Shown here: in pieces, positions 54,826 to 63,427 of the stretch
Layout: each line of letters begins with the position of its first letter
Position numbering within the stretch: the first letter of the stretch is position 1
NCBI GenBank assembly: GCA_963793675.1
Contig: CAWCBA010000010.1
Location: 186,001 to 250,000, forward strand
Length of the DNA stretch: 64,000 nucleotides
Direction of reading: 5' to 3'
Source: RPQJ01 sp963793675
Lineage (GTDB): Bacteria > Pseudomonadota > Gammaproteobacteria > Steroidobacterales > Steroidobacteraceae
Notes under the pieces: model-generated
Told to the model about the DNA's origin: nothing
What the model saw: only the letters and a program-made list of their open reading frames with translations
Database searches by the model: none
Made by a program: the position numbers and the translations under genes

Positions 54826-55857
54826 ATGGTGACAGCGAGACTCCCCCAGGACGAGATCGACCAGGCCGTTGAGGCCTTGCGCGAAGGCGAGGTCGTTGCG
54901 TTCCCGACCGAAACGGTCTACGGCCTTGGCGCGGACGCCTCGAATCCCGACGCCGTCCGGAGAATTTTCGAGTTGAAGGGACGCCCGGCGACACACCCGC
55001 TGATCGTCCACATCGATCACGCGCGGGCGCTCGAGCGTTGGGCACTCAACGTACCCCCGGCCGCCGCTGCACTCGCCGAGAAATTCTGGCCGGGCCCGCT
55101 GACACTGGTCCTGCGTCGCGCACCGGCCGTCGACCTTGCCATCACGGGGGGGCAAGACACCGTTGCCGTTCGCGTGCCGAGTCACCCGGTGGCCCAGCAG
55201 CTGCTCCGCGCCTTCGGCAGCGGCATCGCGGCGCCCTCGGCCAACCGCTACGGCCGGATCAGTCCCACGCGTCCCGAGCACGTGCGTGACGAGTTCGGCG
55301 ACGACGTGCGGATCGTGCTCGACGGCGGCGACTGCAAGATCGGCCTCGAATCGACCATCGTCTCCTGCGTCGACACCGTGCCGCGCATCCTGCGGCCCGG
55401 CGCGCTTACGCTGACGCAACTGCGTTCGGTCGTACCCGAGCTCCAGGCGGGTCCGGACAGCGGCGCCCCGCGCGTCCCAGGCAGCGACGCCAAGCACTAC
55501 GCTCCCCGCACGTCGCTCAGCATCGTCCCGAGCCGCACGCTCGAGGAAGTCGTGGGCCAGCTCACCGAGCACCGCGAAAGAATCGCCGTCCTCGCCATGC
55601 GCCCGCCGCGCGTGGCCAACAAGTACATGACGTGGATCAACGCCGGCCGCCGTGCCGACGTCTACGGCCGCGAGCTGTACGTGAACCTGCGCACGCTCGA
55701 CAAGTCGGGCGCGAAGGAAATCCTGGTCGAGGAAGTGCCGGCGGGCGAAGCCTGGGACGCCGTGCGCGATCGCCTGCGCCGCGCCGCCTCGGCCGAGAAC
55801 GTCGTTTCCGGCGATCCGGACATCGCGGCGCTGCGCGCCGACCTGGGCCAGGACTGA
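54826..55857 (+). CDS. Threonylcarbamoyl-AMP synthase (Sua5 type)
   Basis: This enzyme makes threonylcarbamoyl-AMP for t6A tRNA modification. The 343-residue length, with the extra Sua5 C-terminal domain, distinguishes it from the shorter TsaC. Motifs are VAFPTETVYGLGADASN, KGRPATHPLIVHI, KFWPGPLTLVLRR, AAPSANRYGRISPT, GLESTIVSCVD and the linker SDAKHYAPRTSLSIV that closes the active site. It is intact. A bacterial Sua5-type enzyme is common. Confidence 0.95.
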   Translation: MVTARLPQDEIDQAVEALREGEVVAFPTETVYGLGADASNPDAVRRIFELKGRPATHPLIVHIDHARALERWALNVPPAAAALAEKFWPGPLTLVLRRAPAVDLAITGGQDTVAVRVPSHPVAQQLLRAFGSGIAAPSANRYGRISPTRPEHVRDEFGDDVRIVLDGGDCKIGLESTIVSCVDTVPRILRPGALTLTQLRSVVPELQAGPDSGAPRVPGSDAKHYAPRTSLSIVPSRTLEEVVGQLTEHRERIAVLAMRPPRVANKYMTWINAGRRADVYGRELYVNLRTLDKSGAKEILVEEVPAGEAWDAVRDRLRRAASAENVVSGDPDIAALRADLGQD

Positions 55858-55863
55858 GACCGC

Positions 55864-57000
55864 GTGAGCCGGGGGCCCGATTTCAAGGCGCTCGTCGCGC
55901 AACACGGTTCGCCGCTGCTGCTGCTCGACTGCGACGTCGTGCGCCGGCAGTACAAGAGCCTGCAAGCCGCGCTGCCCGGCGTCGGGCTGTTCTATGCACT
56001 GAAGCCTCTGCCACATCCGGCGGTGGTCGCCGAGCTGCGCGATCTCGGCGGCGGCTTCGACGTGGCGACGTCCGGCGAGATCAAGCTCGTCAGGGCGGCC
56101 GGCGTCGGGCCGGAACGTTGCATCCACACGCACCCGATCAAGACCGACGCTGAGATCCGCGCTGCGCTGCGCTTCGGCATCCGCAGGTTCGTGGTCGACA
56201 ACCCGGACGAATTGCGCAAGTTCCGCAGGCACCGCACCCGCGCGGAAGTGCTGCTGCGACTGTCGTTTCGTGATCCGACGGCGGTCGTCGACCTGTCGCG
56301 CAAGTTCGGCTGCGAGCCGGCGGCCGTCATACCGATGCTGGAACTTGCGCAGAGTCTCGGAGTCACGGTCCGCGGGCTGTCGTTCCACGTCGGCTCGCAG
56401 GTTGCCGAACCCAGGAAGTACGTCGAGGCCATCGGGGTCTGCGCCGAGTTGATCGCGCATGCCTGCGCGTCCGGTCTCGCGGACCTGAACCTGCTCGACA
56501 TCGGCGGCGGCTTCCCGATCGCCTATGGCGGCACGCTGCAGCCGATCCGCGAATTCTGTCGGCCGATCCGGCAGGCCCTGAAGCAAGTGCCGCGCGGCGT
56601 GCGCGTGATCGCCGAACCGGGGCGATTCATCGCGGGTCCGGCCGGAACCGCGGTCGCCACCGTCGTCGGCCGCGCCCAGCGTGAAGGCCGCTGGTGGTAC
56701 TACCTCGACGACGGCTTGTACGGCTCCTACAACGGCCAGCTGTACGACCACGCCCGCTATCCGATCGACGCGCCCGGATGCAGGGGTCCGGCCCATCCCT
56801 GCGTGCTCGCCGGGCCCACGTGCGACAGCATCGACGTCGTGCGCGAGGACATTCCGCTGCCCGAGCTGCAGCTTGGCGACCTGGTCGTCGGCCGCATGAT
56901 GGGCGCGTACACGGCGTGTTCGGCCACGGATTTCAACTTCATTCCGCGCGCAAAGATCGTCGCGCTCAACGTGCAGGCGGGGTCGCGGCATGCAGATTGA
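55864..57000 (+). CDS. Group IV PLP-dependent decarboxylase (ornithine decarboxylase-like)
   Basis: This is a 378-residue alanine-racemase-fold decarboxylase. PLP lysine is Lys47 in LFYALKPLPHPAVV. PLP phosphate contacts are in LDIGGGFPIAYGG and EPGRFIAGPAG, and the substrate Cys-Asp is in LAGPTCDSIDVV. This matches ornithine/lysine/diaminopimelate decarboxylases of the eukaryotic-like branch. The exact substrate is not readable. It starts at GTG 55864, 7 bases after Sua5, and overlaps the next gene comB by 11 bases. Confidence 0.88.
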   Translation: MSRGPDFKALVAQHGSPLLLLDCDVVRRQYKSLQAALPGVGLFYALKPLPHPAVVAELRDLGGGFDVATSGEIKLVRAAGVGPERCIHTHPIKTDAEIRAALRFGIRRFVVDNPDELRKFRRHRTRAEVLLRLSFRDPTAVVDLSRKFGCEPAAVIPMLELAQSLGVTVRGLSFHVGSQVAEPRKYVEAIGVCAELIAHACASGLADLNLLDIGGGFPIAYGGTLQPIREFCRPIRQALKQVPRGVRVIAEPGRFIAGPAGTAVATVVGRAQREGRWWYYLDDGLYGSYNGQLYDHARYPIDAPGCRGPAHPCVLAGPTCDSIDVVREDIPLPELQLGDLVVGRMMGAYTACSATDFNFIPRAKIVALNVQAGSRHAD

Positions 57001-57700
57001 AGTGGTCGACCATGTGGCAGGCGCCTTGCGCGCCCGCGGCATCGCGCTGGTCATCGACGTGTTTCGCGCCTTCACGGTCGCACCGCATGCGGTGGCGGCA
57101 GGCGCTAGTCGCGTGTTGCCCGTTGGCGCGGTCGAGGAAGCACTGGCATTGCGCGACGTGATGCCGGACGCGGTGCTCGTGGGCGAGCGGCATGCGCGCC
57201 GGCTGCCGGGGTTCGATGCCGGCAATTCGCCGACGGAAATACTTGCGGCCGGCGTAGCGGGGCGACCGGTGGTCCACACGACGCATGCGGGTACCCAGGG
57301 GCTCGTCAATGCCACGGGTGCCGATGAAGTGCTGGCCGCCAGTTTCGTCAACGTCTCGGCGCTCGTGCGCTACGTGCAGTCGCGCAACCCACGGTACGTC
57401 ACGATAGTGCGCATGGGCCACGAGGCACGCGAGCGCTGTGCCGAGGACGATCTTTGCGCGGAAGCGCTGGTAACGCTGCTCAACGGTGGCAAGGCACCGA
57501 CCACCGCCGAGGTTCGCGATCGATTGCGCGACGCGCCTGCCGCCGTCAAATTTTTCGACCCTGCAGCCGACTGGGCTCCGCTCACCGATTTTGATTACTG
57601 CACCGAGGTGGACCGCTTCGACTTCGTGCTGCGTCTGCGCACGGGCGCGGACGGCCGGCGCGAACTCGAGCGTGTCGACGTGCCCGGGGCGGCCGCGTGA
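56990..57700 (+). CDS. 2-phosphosulfolactate phosphatase-like ComB
   Basis: This is a 236-residue ComB-family protein. In methanogens ComB removes phosphate from 2-phosphosulfolactate in coenzyme M synthesis. Conserved segments are LVIDVFRAFTVAP, GERHARRLPGFDAGNSPTEI, VVHTTHAGTQGLVNATGADE, SFVNVSALVRYV and RCAEDDLCAEALVTLLNG. Most bacteria carrying ComB do not make coenzyme M, so its substrate here is unknown. It is coupled on both sides: an 11-base overlap with the decarboxylase and a GTGA overlap with the transporter. Confidence 0.85.
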   Translation: MQIEVVDHVAGALRARGIALVIDVFRAFTVAPHAVAAGASRVLPVGAVEEALALRDVMPDAVLVGERHARRLPGFDAGNSPTEILAAGVAGRPVVHTTHAGTQGLVNATGADEVLAASFVNVSALVRYVQSRNPRYVTIVRMGHEARERCAEDDLCAEALVTLLNGGKAPTTAEVRDRLRDAPAAVKFFDPAADWAPLTDFDYCTEVDRFDFVLRLRTGADGRRELERVDVPGAAA

Positions 57701-58980
57701 CCGGACAGCTGGCCGGGGTGGCTGGCTTCCAGCCTTTCGGCATCCCATTCGAGTTCATCCTGTTCGCGCTGACGCTGCTCGGCGTCGCGCTGTTTCATCA
57801 CCGCACGCTCGACGTGGCCATCGCCGGCCTGTCGGTGATCGTGTTGTACAAGGCGGCCTTCACCGGCTTCCACGGTGGCCCCGGGTTCGCGGGTCTCATC
57901 GGGCACCTCGGTGCCGAATGGGTGGTGCTCGTCAACCTGTTCGGCCTGCTGATGGGTTTTGCGCTCCTGTCGCGGCACTTCGAGGAAAGCCATGTGCCGG
58001 CGAAGCTGCCCGACTACCTGCCGGACGACTGGCGCGGCGCGTTCGTCCTGCTGTTGATGGTGTTCGTGCTGTCGAGTTTCCTCGACAACATCGCGGCTGC
58101 GCTGATCGGCGGCACGGTCGCGGCCACCGTGTTCCGCCACAAGCTGCACATCGGCTACATCGCAGCGCTCGTGGCGGCATCCAATGCAGGCGGTTCGGGG
58201 AGCGTGGTCGGCGACACGACCACGACCATGATGTGGATCGATGGGATCAGGCCGCTCGACGTGCTGCACGCCTATGTGGCAGCCGGTGTTGCGCTGGTCG
58301 TCTGTGGGATTCCGGCTTCGCTGCAGCAACAGGCTTACTCGCCGATCGTGAAGCAAAGCAGCAAGCGCATGCACGTCGATTGGGGTCGGGTGGGTGTCGT
58401 TGCGACGATCCTGCTGGCAGCCATTACCGTGAACGTCGTGACCAACGTCCGGTATCCCGAGTACTCGGACCGCTTCCCGTTTCTCGGCGCGACCGTCTGG
58501 GTCGCGATCCTCGCGACGGCTGCGTGGCGCCGGCCCGACTGGTCCATGTTGCCTGCGGCGCTCAAGGGTTCCATTTTTCTGCTCAGCCTCGTCCTTGCGG
58601 CTTCAATGATGCCGGTCGAGCGACTGCCCTCGGCTTCGTGGCCCACGTCGCTCGGTCTCGGCTTCGTCTCGGCCGTGTTCGACAACATTCCGCTCACCAA
58701 GCTCGCGCTCGAGCAGGGCGGCTACGACTGGGGCGTGCTGGCCTATGCGGTGGGTTTCGGTGGCTCGATGATCTGGTTCGGATCGTCCGCGGGTGTCGCG
58801 ATCACGAACCTCTTCCCCGAGGCACGTTCGGTCGGTGCCTGGCTGCGTGGCGGCTGGCACGTCGCGTTGGCCTATGTCGCGGGCTTCCTGGCCGTCATTC
58901 TGATCATGGGCTGGCATCCGCATGCGCCGCACAAGGGGGTCGTCACCCGGCCTGCAGTGACAGCGCATCCGCAGGAGTAG
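57697..58980 (+). CDS. Ion-transporter superfamily (NhaD/CitMHS-like) permease
   Basis: This is a 427-residue permease with about eleven hydrophobic helices. It carries the IT-superfamily pore signatures: SSFLDNIAAALIGGTVAATVF, ASNAGGSGSVVGDTTTTMMW and SAVFDNIPLTKLALEQGGY, with MIWFGSSAGVAITN. These twin hairpins with DN and SxG motifs are typical of NhaD Na+/H+ antiporters and citrate or arsenite transporters. Its start overlaps comB (GTGA). The substrate is unknown. Cation exchange or organic-anion export linked to the ComB/decarboxylase products are both possible. Confidence 0.85.
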   Translation: MTGQLAGVAGFQPFGIPFEFILFALTLLGVALFHHRTLDVAIAGLSVIVLYKAAFTGFHGGPGFAGLIGHLGAEWVVLVNLFGLLMGFALLSRHFEESHVPAKLPDYLPDDWRGAFVLLLMVFVLSSFLDNIAAALIGGTVAATVFRHKLHIGYIAALVAASNAGGSGSVVGDTTTTMMWIDGIRPLDVLHAYVAAGVALVVCGIPASLQQQAYSPIVKQSSKRMHVDWGRVGVVATILLAAITVNVVTNVRYPEYSDRFPFLGATVWVAILATAAWRRPDWSMLPAALKGSIFLLSLVLAASMMPVERLPSASWPTSLGLGFVSAVFDNIPLTKLALEQGGYDWGVLAYAVGFGGSMIWFGSSAGVAITNLFPEARSVGAWLRGGWHVALAYVAGFLAVILIMGWHPHAPHKGVVTRPAVTAHPQE

Positions 58981-58987
58981 ACGGACG

Positions 58988-59600
58988 ATGATTCGCAACC
59001 TGGTGTTCGACGTCGGCAACGTGCTGGTCAAGCTGCACTACCAGTCCTTCGTCGGTTACCTGGTGAAGTCCGGCGTCGACATGTCGGACCTGCCCACCTG
59101 GCTCAAGTCCGTCGACCTCGAAGGCCACGAGCGGGGCGACGTTCCCGGCCAGGTTCTGCTCGATCGAATTGCCGGCATGGCTGCGCGCCCGATGGATCCG
59201 GCCGAACTGCACGCGCAGTGGCTCTCGATGTTCGAGCGCTGGGACGAAATGTTCGCGCTGGCGTCGGGCCTGATGGCGGATTACCGCGTCTACCTGCTGT
59301 CCAACATCGGCGACATGCACTGGGCGCACCTCGATTCGCTGTATGGACTGGATACGCTGGTGCACGGCGCATGCGCATCGTTCCGCGTAGGCGCGATCAA
59401 GCCGCAGGCGGCCATCTACCGCAAGGCCGAGTCGATGTTCGAGCTCGACCCGGCAGCGACCGTCTTCATCGACGACCTGCTGCCGAACGTCACTGGGTGC
59501 GCGTGAATGCGGCTGGCATGCGATCCACCACACGGACGCGGGCGTCACGCGCTCGCAGCTGCGAGCCCTCGGCGTGAAGCTGCCGGCACCGTTCACCTGA
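58988..59600 (+). CDS. HAD-family phosphatase, YihX-like (frameshift near the 3' end)
   Basis: This is a 204-residue HAD hydrolase. Motif I is NLVFDVGNVLVKL (DxGN variant as in YihX). Motif II is VYLLSNIGDMH. Motif III Lys is in VGAIKPQAAIYRK and motif IV is VFIDDLLPNV. An extra base near 59497 shifts the tail. Corrected, it continues TGARECGWHAIHHTDAGV then SQLRALGVKLPAPFT and stops at 59600. It follows the transporter by 7 bases and may belong to the same operon. The substrate is unknown, and sugar phosphates are typical. Confidence 0.85.
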
Positions 59601-59663
59601 GCGAAAGTCCGCCATGAGCCGCTGCGCGCCGGACGCCGACCATTGCATGTTCAGGAGGAGACC

Positions 59664-60143
59664 ATGGCCGACGCAGTGAACGACCCAACCAACGACCCAG
59701 CCACCGTCACCGCCATCCACCGACGTGTCGAAGCCTGTCGCGCAGGGACGGACCCGACGCTGATCGCGCGCCTGCGCTCCGGCTGGGCCGTGCTCGGCGA
59801 TCCGCAGGTGCTGCCGGGGTATTGCCTGTTGCTGCCGGATCCCGTGGCGCCGCACCTGAACGCGCTGGAACCGGCCATGCAGCAGGCTTTCCTCGCCGAC
59901 ATGGCGCGGATCGGGCAGGCGGTGCAGGACATCACCGACGCGGCGCGCATCAACTACGCGATCTTCGGCAACGTCGAGCCGGCGCTGCATGCGCACGTGA
60001 TACCGCGCTACGAAGACGAACCCGCCGACCTGATCAAGGCCAATCCCTGGGGCTACGACTGGAACGCCGCACCACGGTTCGAGCCGGACGCCGATGGCGA
60101 CCTGCTGCTCGCGATCCGCGCGCGCCTTGAGCGCACGCCCTGA
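59664..60143 (+). CDS. HIT-like nucleotide hydrolase
   Basis: This is a 159-residue HIT-superfamily protein. The active-site motif is ALHAHVIPRYEDEPADL (HxHxI variant). GWAVLGDPQVLPGYCLLLPD and INYAIFGNVEPALH precede it. It is related to diadenosine tetraphosphate hydrolases of proteobacteria. A GGAGGAGACC ribosome-binding site sits just before ATG 59664. Substrate identity is inferred from family. Confidence 0.87.
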   Translation: MADAVNDPTNDPATVTAIHRRVEACRAGTDPTLIARLRSGWAVLGDPQVLPGYCLLLPDPVAPHLNALEPAMQQAFLADMARIGQAVQDITDAARINYAIFGNVEPALHAHVIPRYEDEPADLIKANPWGYDWNAAPRFEPDADGDLLLAIRARLERTP

Positions 60144-60214
60144 TAGCGTGATTTCTGCCGCTTTTCCGCAGTAGCGCCACTGGCCGCCGGCCGGCGTTGC
60201 GTTACTCTCCTGCC

Positions 60215-61141
60215 ATGCGTCCCGGTCACAGCCCCGCGGGATTCCGGTCGGTCTTCGTGATCGCCTGTCTGCTCGTCTGTGGCGTGTCAGCCGCTGCGGC
60301 TTACCGCTACAAGGATGCGAGCGGCCAGTGGGTCTACACGGACCGGCCACCACCGCCCGGCCAGGCTTCACAGAGCGTGGCGCTGGGGCGCAGCGGCGGA
60401 GCGGCGCTGAGGATGGTCGTGGAGCCGCGATCCACCGAAGCGGGTGTCGCGCTGGTGGCCATCAACGAGTGCCAGTGCATCGTGGAGTTTGCGGTCAAGG
60501 CGCAGACGCCCGCTGGCCAGAAACTGGGGCGCGGGACGGTGCCGCCGCGATCGGAAAAAGTGCTGCTCGAGGTTGCGGCGGCCGATAGCCCGGCTGAGAT
60601 TCGTTACGAATACGGTTACGTGGTCGGCGAACCCGGCGCACAGCACCGGCCGACGCAACCCTATCGCGCGCCCTTCGCGCTGGCCCGGCGGTTCCAGGTG
60701 ACACAGGCACCGCCTGATGCCGTGACTCACGTCGACCCGTCGAGCCGCAATGCCGTCGACATCGCGATGCCCGTGGGCACGGCCGTTCACGCGGCGCGCG
60801 CAGGTCTCGTGACGAACGTGGCCGCACGGCATTTCCGGACCGGTCTCAATCTGCCAAGCATGGATGAAGCCAACTTCGTGCAGATCATGCACGACGACGG
60901 TACCTACGCGATCTATGCGCACCTGCAGCTCGATACCGTGCGGGTAAAGCCCGGCCAGCGCGTCGCCCGCGGCGAATACATCGCCAACTCCGGCAACACC
61001 GGGTTTTCGAGTGGGCCGCACCTGCATTTCGTGGTGTTGCACAACGTCGGCTTGCGCAGCGAGTCGGTCCCGGTCACGTTTGCCGGACCCGGCGGCGAAG
61101 TCGTGACGCCGCGCAGCCGGCACGATCTGACGGCCTATTGA
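60215..61141 (+). CDS. Exported M23 peptidase with N-terminal DUF4124 domain
   Basis: This is a 308-residue envelope protein. A signal peptide (SVFVIACLLVCGVSAAAA) leads directly into a DUF4124-type segment (YRYKDASGQWVYTDRPPPPG). A beta-rich middle region (ALVAINECQCIVEFAVKA) follows, then the LytM/M23 domain. This has SRNAVDIAMPVGTAVHAARAGLV (zinc Asp), IYAHLQLDTVRVKPGQRVAR (zinc/catalytic His) and NTGFSSGPHLHFVV (HxH zinc motif). It is likely to act on peptidoglycan cross-links or to activate an amidase. It starts at ATG 60215. A repeat cluster follows its stop. Confidence 0.88.
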   Translation: MRPGHSPAGFRSVFVIACLLVCGVSAAAAYRYKDASGQWVYTDRPPPPGQASQSVALGRSGGAALRMVVEPRSTEAGVALVAINECQCIVEFAVKAQTPAGQKLGRGTVPPRSEKVLLEVAAADSPAEIRYEYGYVVGEPGAQHRPTQPYRAPFALARRFQVTQAPPDAVTHVDPSSRNAVDIAMPVGTAVHAARAGLVTNVAARHFRTGLNLPSMDEANFVQIMHDDGTYAIYAHLQLDTVRVKPGQRVARGEYIANSGNTGFSSGPHLHFVVLHNVGLRSESVPVTFAGPGGEVVTPRSRHDLTAY

Positions 61142-61262
61142 TCGTATGGCGAAACAGGGGCCGCTCACCTGTTTGCACTTGGAAATCGGTGAGGGAAATC
61201 GGTGGGAGACGTCCCCTATTTTCCGGGAAATCGGTGAGCGTCCCCTATTTTCCCTGCTTTCG
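61142..61262. repeat. Short direct repeats between the M23 gene and yyaL
   Basis: GAAATCGGTGAG-type units occur three times (61181-61192, 61194-61204 and 61229-61239). CGTCCCCTATTTTCC occurs twice (61210-61224 and 61240-61254). The pattern GGAAAATAGGGGACG on the other strand is a dispersed repeat seen in many environmental proteobacteria. No coding potential is present. The 121-base gap separates two convergent stops. Confidence 0.75.
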
Positions 61263-61267
61263 ACGGC

Positions 61268-63349
61268 CTAGTGGCCGCGCAGTTCGCGCACCAACTGGCC
61301 CAACGTGGTAACCGGCGGCGAGCAGGTCATGCCACGGCACACGTAGGCGACGGCGCCGCCGAGTGACTTCTTGCTGGCCAGTGCAACCGGCAGATTCTTC
61401 GCGTCGGACGGCACCGCCACGATCATGCGGTGCGGGTCGTAGAGCTTGTCCACTTCGCTGCGCCACAGGTCGAGTTCGTCGCTCGCGCCGCGCAGCACCA
61501 GCATCACCGGCGGCGACATGAATTCCTCGAGCGCCATCAGCAGCGTGCCGTGCCCGTGCGGATACCGTTCGATGGCGGCGTGCGCGGAGCGCAGCGTCGC
61601 TTCCGCTGCGTCGATGTAGCGCGTTTCGCCGAGCAGGTAGCCGAGCCGGATCAGGACGCGGGCAGCCACGCCATTGCCGGCCGGGGTGGCGTCGTCCGAG
61701 AACGTCTTTGGCCGCAGTATCAGCGACTCGTGGTCGTCGGCCGTGAAAAAGAATCCACCGGCTTCCTGATCGGTAAAGTGCTCGAGCATCACGTCGACGA
61801 GCTCGATGGCCCAGGCCAGGGCGTCGGCGTCCCAGCGCGTTTCGACGAGTTCGAGAAGTCCCCAGGCGAGCATGGCGTAATCGTCGAGGTAGGCCGGAAA
61901 GCGTGACTCGCCGTCCGTGTGCACCGCGAGAAGGCGTCCGTCCTTCCAGCACCGTTCGCGCAGAAAACGCACCGCCTGCAATGCGGCATCGGCCAGGTCG
62001 CCGCGTTCGAGCGCACGGCTGGCGCGTGCCAGCCCGCCGATCGTCATGCCGTTCCAGGACGTGAGGATCTTCTGGTCGCGGGCCGGCCAGACGCGCGTAC
62101 TGCGCAGCTCGAGCAGTCGTGCACGAGCTTCGTCGATGCGCGTTGCGACGGTGGCCTCGTCGAGCCTCAGTTCGGTCGCGATGTCGGCGATCGACTTGAA
62201 CGTGTGCAGGTGCCATTGGCCTTCGAAATTGGCGTCGCGGTCCAGGCCGAAGCGCCGCGCAAAAGGCTCGTACTGCTCGACATCCAGCAGTTCGCGCACC
62301 TCATCAGGTGTCCAGACGTAGAACCTGCCTTCGTGGCCCTCCGAATCCGCGTCCAGCGTTGAGTAGAAACCGCCCTCGGGCGAGCGCAGGTCGCGCAGCA
62401 ACCAGTCAGCCGTTTCTGCGGTGACGCGGCGGAATAGCGGCTCGCCGGTTGCGACGGCAGCCTGCGCATACACGCCGAGCAGCTGAGCGTTGTCGTACAG
62501 CATCTTCTCGAAGTGTGGAATCATCCAGTACCGGTCGACCGAATAGCGGCAGAAGCCGCCGCCCAGCTGGTCGTACAGGCCGCCTTCGGCCATGCGCGTC
62601 AGCGTGAGCGTCGCCATGTACAGAGCCTGCAGGTCGGGCTCGTCGCTCGCGGCCGAGGCGCGCCAGCTGCGCAACAGGAACTCGAGGTTGGCCGGGTGTG
62701 GAAATTTCGGGGCCTCGCCGAACCCGCCAAATTCGCCGTCGAATTCGCGCTGCAGCGTCGCCCGGGCCGTCAGCAGGGGCTCGCCCGATAGCGCTGCGCC
62801 CGACGAATCCGCGGGTGGCTGCAGCTGCCCGAGCACGTCCACCAGCTTGTCGCCGTATTGCTCGAGGTCGCCACGGCGCGTCCGGTAGAAATCGGCCACT
62901 TTCTCGAGCACGGCGCGGAAGCCCGGCATGCCGTAACGCTGCTCGGGAGGGAAATACGTGCCGGAGAAGAACGGCCGGTGCGAATCGGGTGCCAGGAACA
63001 TCGTGAGCGGCCAGCCGCCGCCCGCCTGGTTCATCACCTGGTGCGCGGTCTGGTAGATGCGGTCGATGTCAGGGCGTTCCTCGCGGTCCACCTTGATGTT
63101 CACGAACAACTCGTTCATGAGCGCAGCGGTGGCGGGGTCCTCGAACGACTCGTGGGCCATCACATGGCACCAGTGGCAGGCCGAATAGCCGATCGACAGC
63201 AGGATCGGCTTGTCCAGCCTGCGCGCGAGTTCGAGCGCTTGCGGCCCCCAGGGGTGCCAGTCGACGGGGTTCGCGGCATGCTGGCGCAGGTACGGACTGG
63301 TCTCGGCGGCCAGGGAGTTCTGGCGGCCGGTGGGGCTGGGCGAAGTCAT
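61268..63349 (-). CDS. YyaL-type thioredoxin-fold protein (DUF255)
   Basis: This is a 693-residue protein related to human SPATA20 and bacterial YyaL. The N-terminal DUF255 thioredoxin-like domain has SPYLRQHAANPVDWHPWG, the redox-like SIGYSACHWCHVMAHESF and FVNIKVDREERPDIDRIYQT. The rest is an (alpha/alpha)6 toroid typical of glycan-processing folds, with GGLYDQLGGGFCRYSVDRYW, PHFEKMLYDNAQLLGVYAQA and DQKILTSWNGMTIGGLARAS. It is intact. Its biological role is unresolved in bacteria. It is divergent from rlmI. Confidence 0.93.
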   Translation of the reverse strand: MTSPSPTGRQNSLAAETSPYLRQHAANPVDWHPWGPQALELARRLDKPILLSIGYSACHWCHVMAHESFEDPATAALMNELFVNIKVDREERPDIDRIYQTAHQVMNQAGGGWPLTMFLAPDSHRPFFSGTYFPPEQRYGMPGFRAVLEKVADFYRTRRGDLEQYGDKLVDVLGQLQPPADSSGAALSGEPLLTARATLQREFDGEFGGFGEAPKFPHPANLEFLLRSWRASAASDEPDLQALYMATLTLTRMAEGGLYDQLGGGFCRYSVDRYWMIPHFEKMLYDNAQLLGVYAQAAVATGEPLFRRVTAETADWLLRDLRSPEGGFYSTLDADSEGHEGRFYVWTPDEVRELLDVEQYEPFARRFGLDRDANFEGQWHLHTFKSIADIATELRLDEATVATRIDEARARLLELRSTRVWPARDQKILTSWNGMTIGGLARASRALERGDLADAALQAVRFLRERCWKDGRLLAVHTDGESRFPAYLDDYAMLAWGLLELVETRWDADALAWAIELVDVMLEHFTDQEAGGFFFTADDHESLILRPKTFSDDATPAGNGVAARVLIRLGYLLGETRYIDAAEATLRSAHAAIERYPHGHGTLLMALEEFMSPPVMLVLRGASDELDLWRSEVDKLYDPHRMIVAVPSDAKNLPVALASKKSLGGAVAYVCRGMTCSPPVTTLGQLVRELRGH

Positions 63350-63427
63350 GGCGGAACCTGACGGGGTTCGGTCGGCTAGAATGCATGAACTATAACGGAA
63401 GGCTGCCGCTCGCCGGCGGAAACGCGC

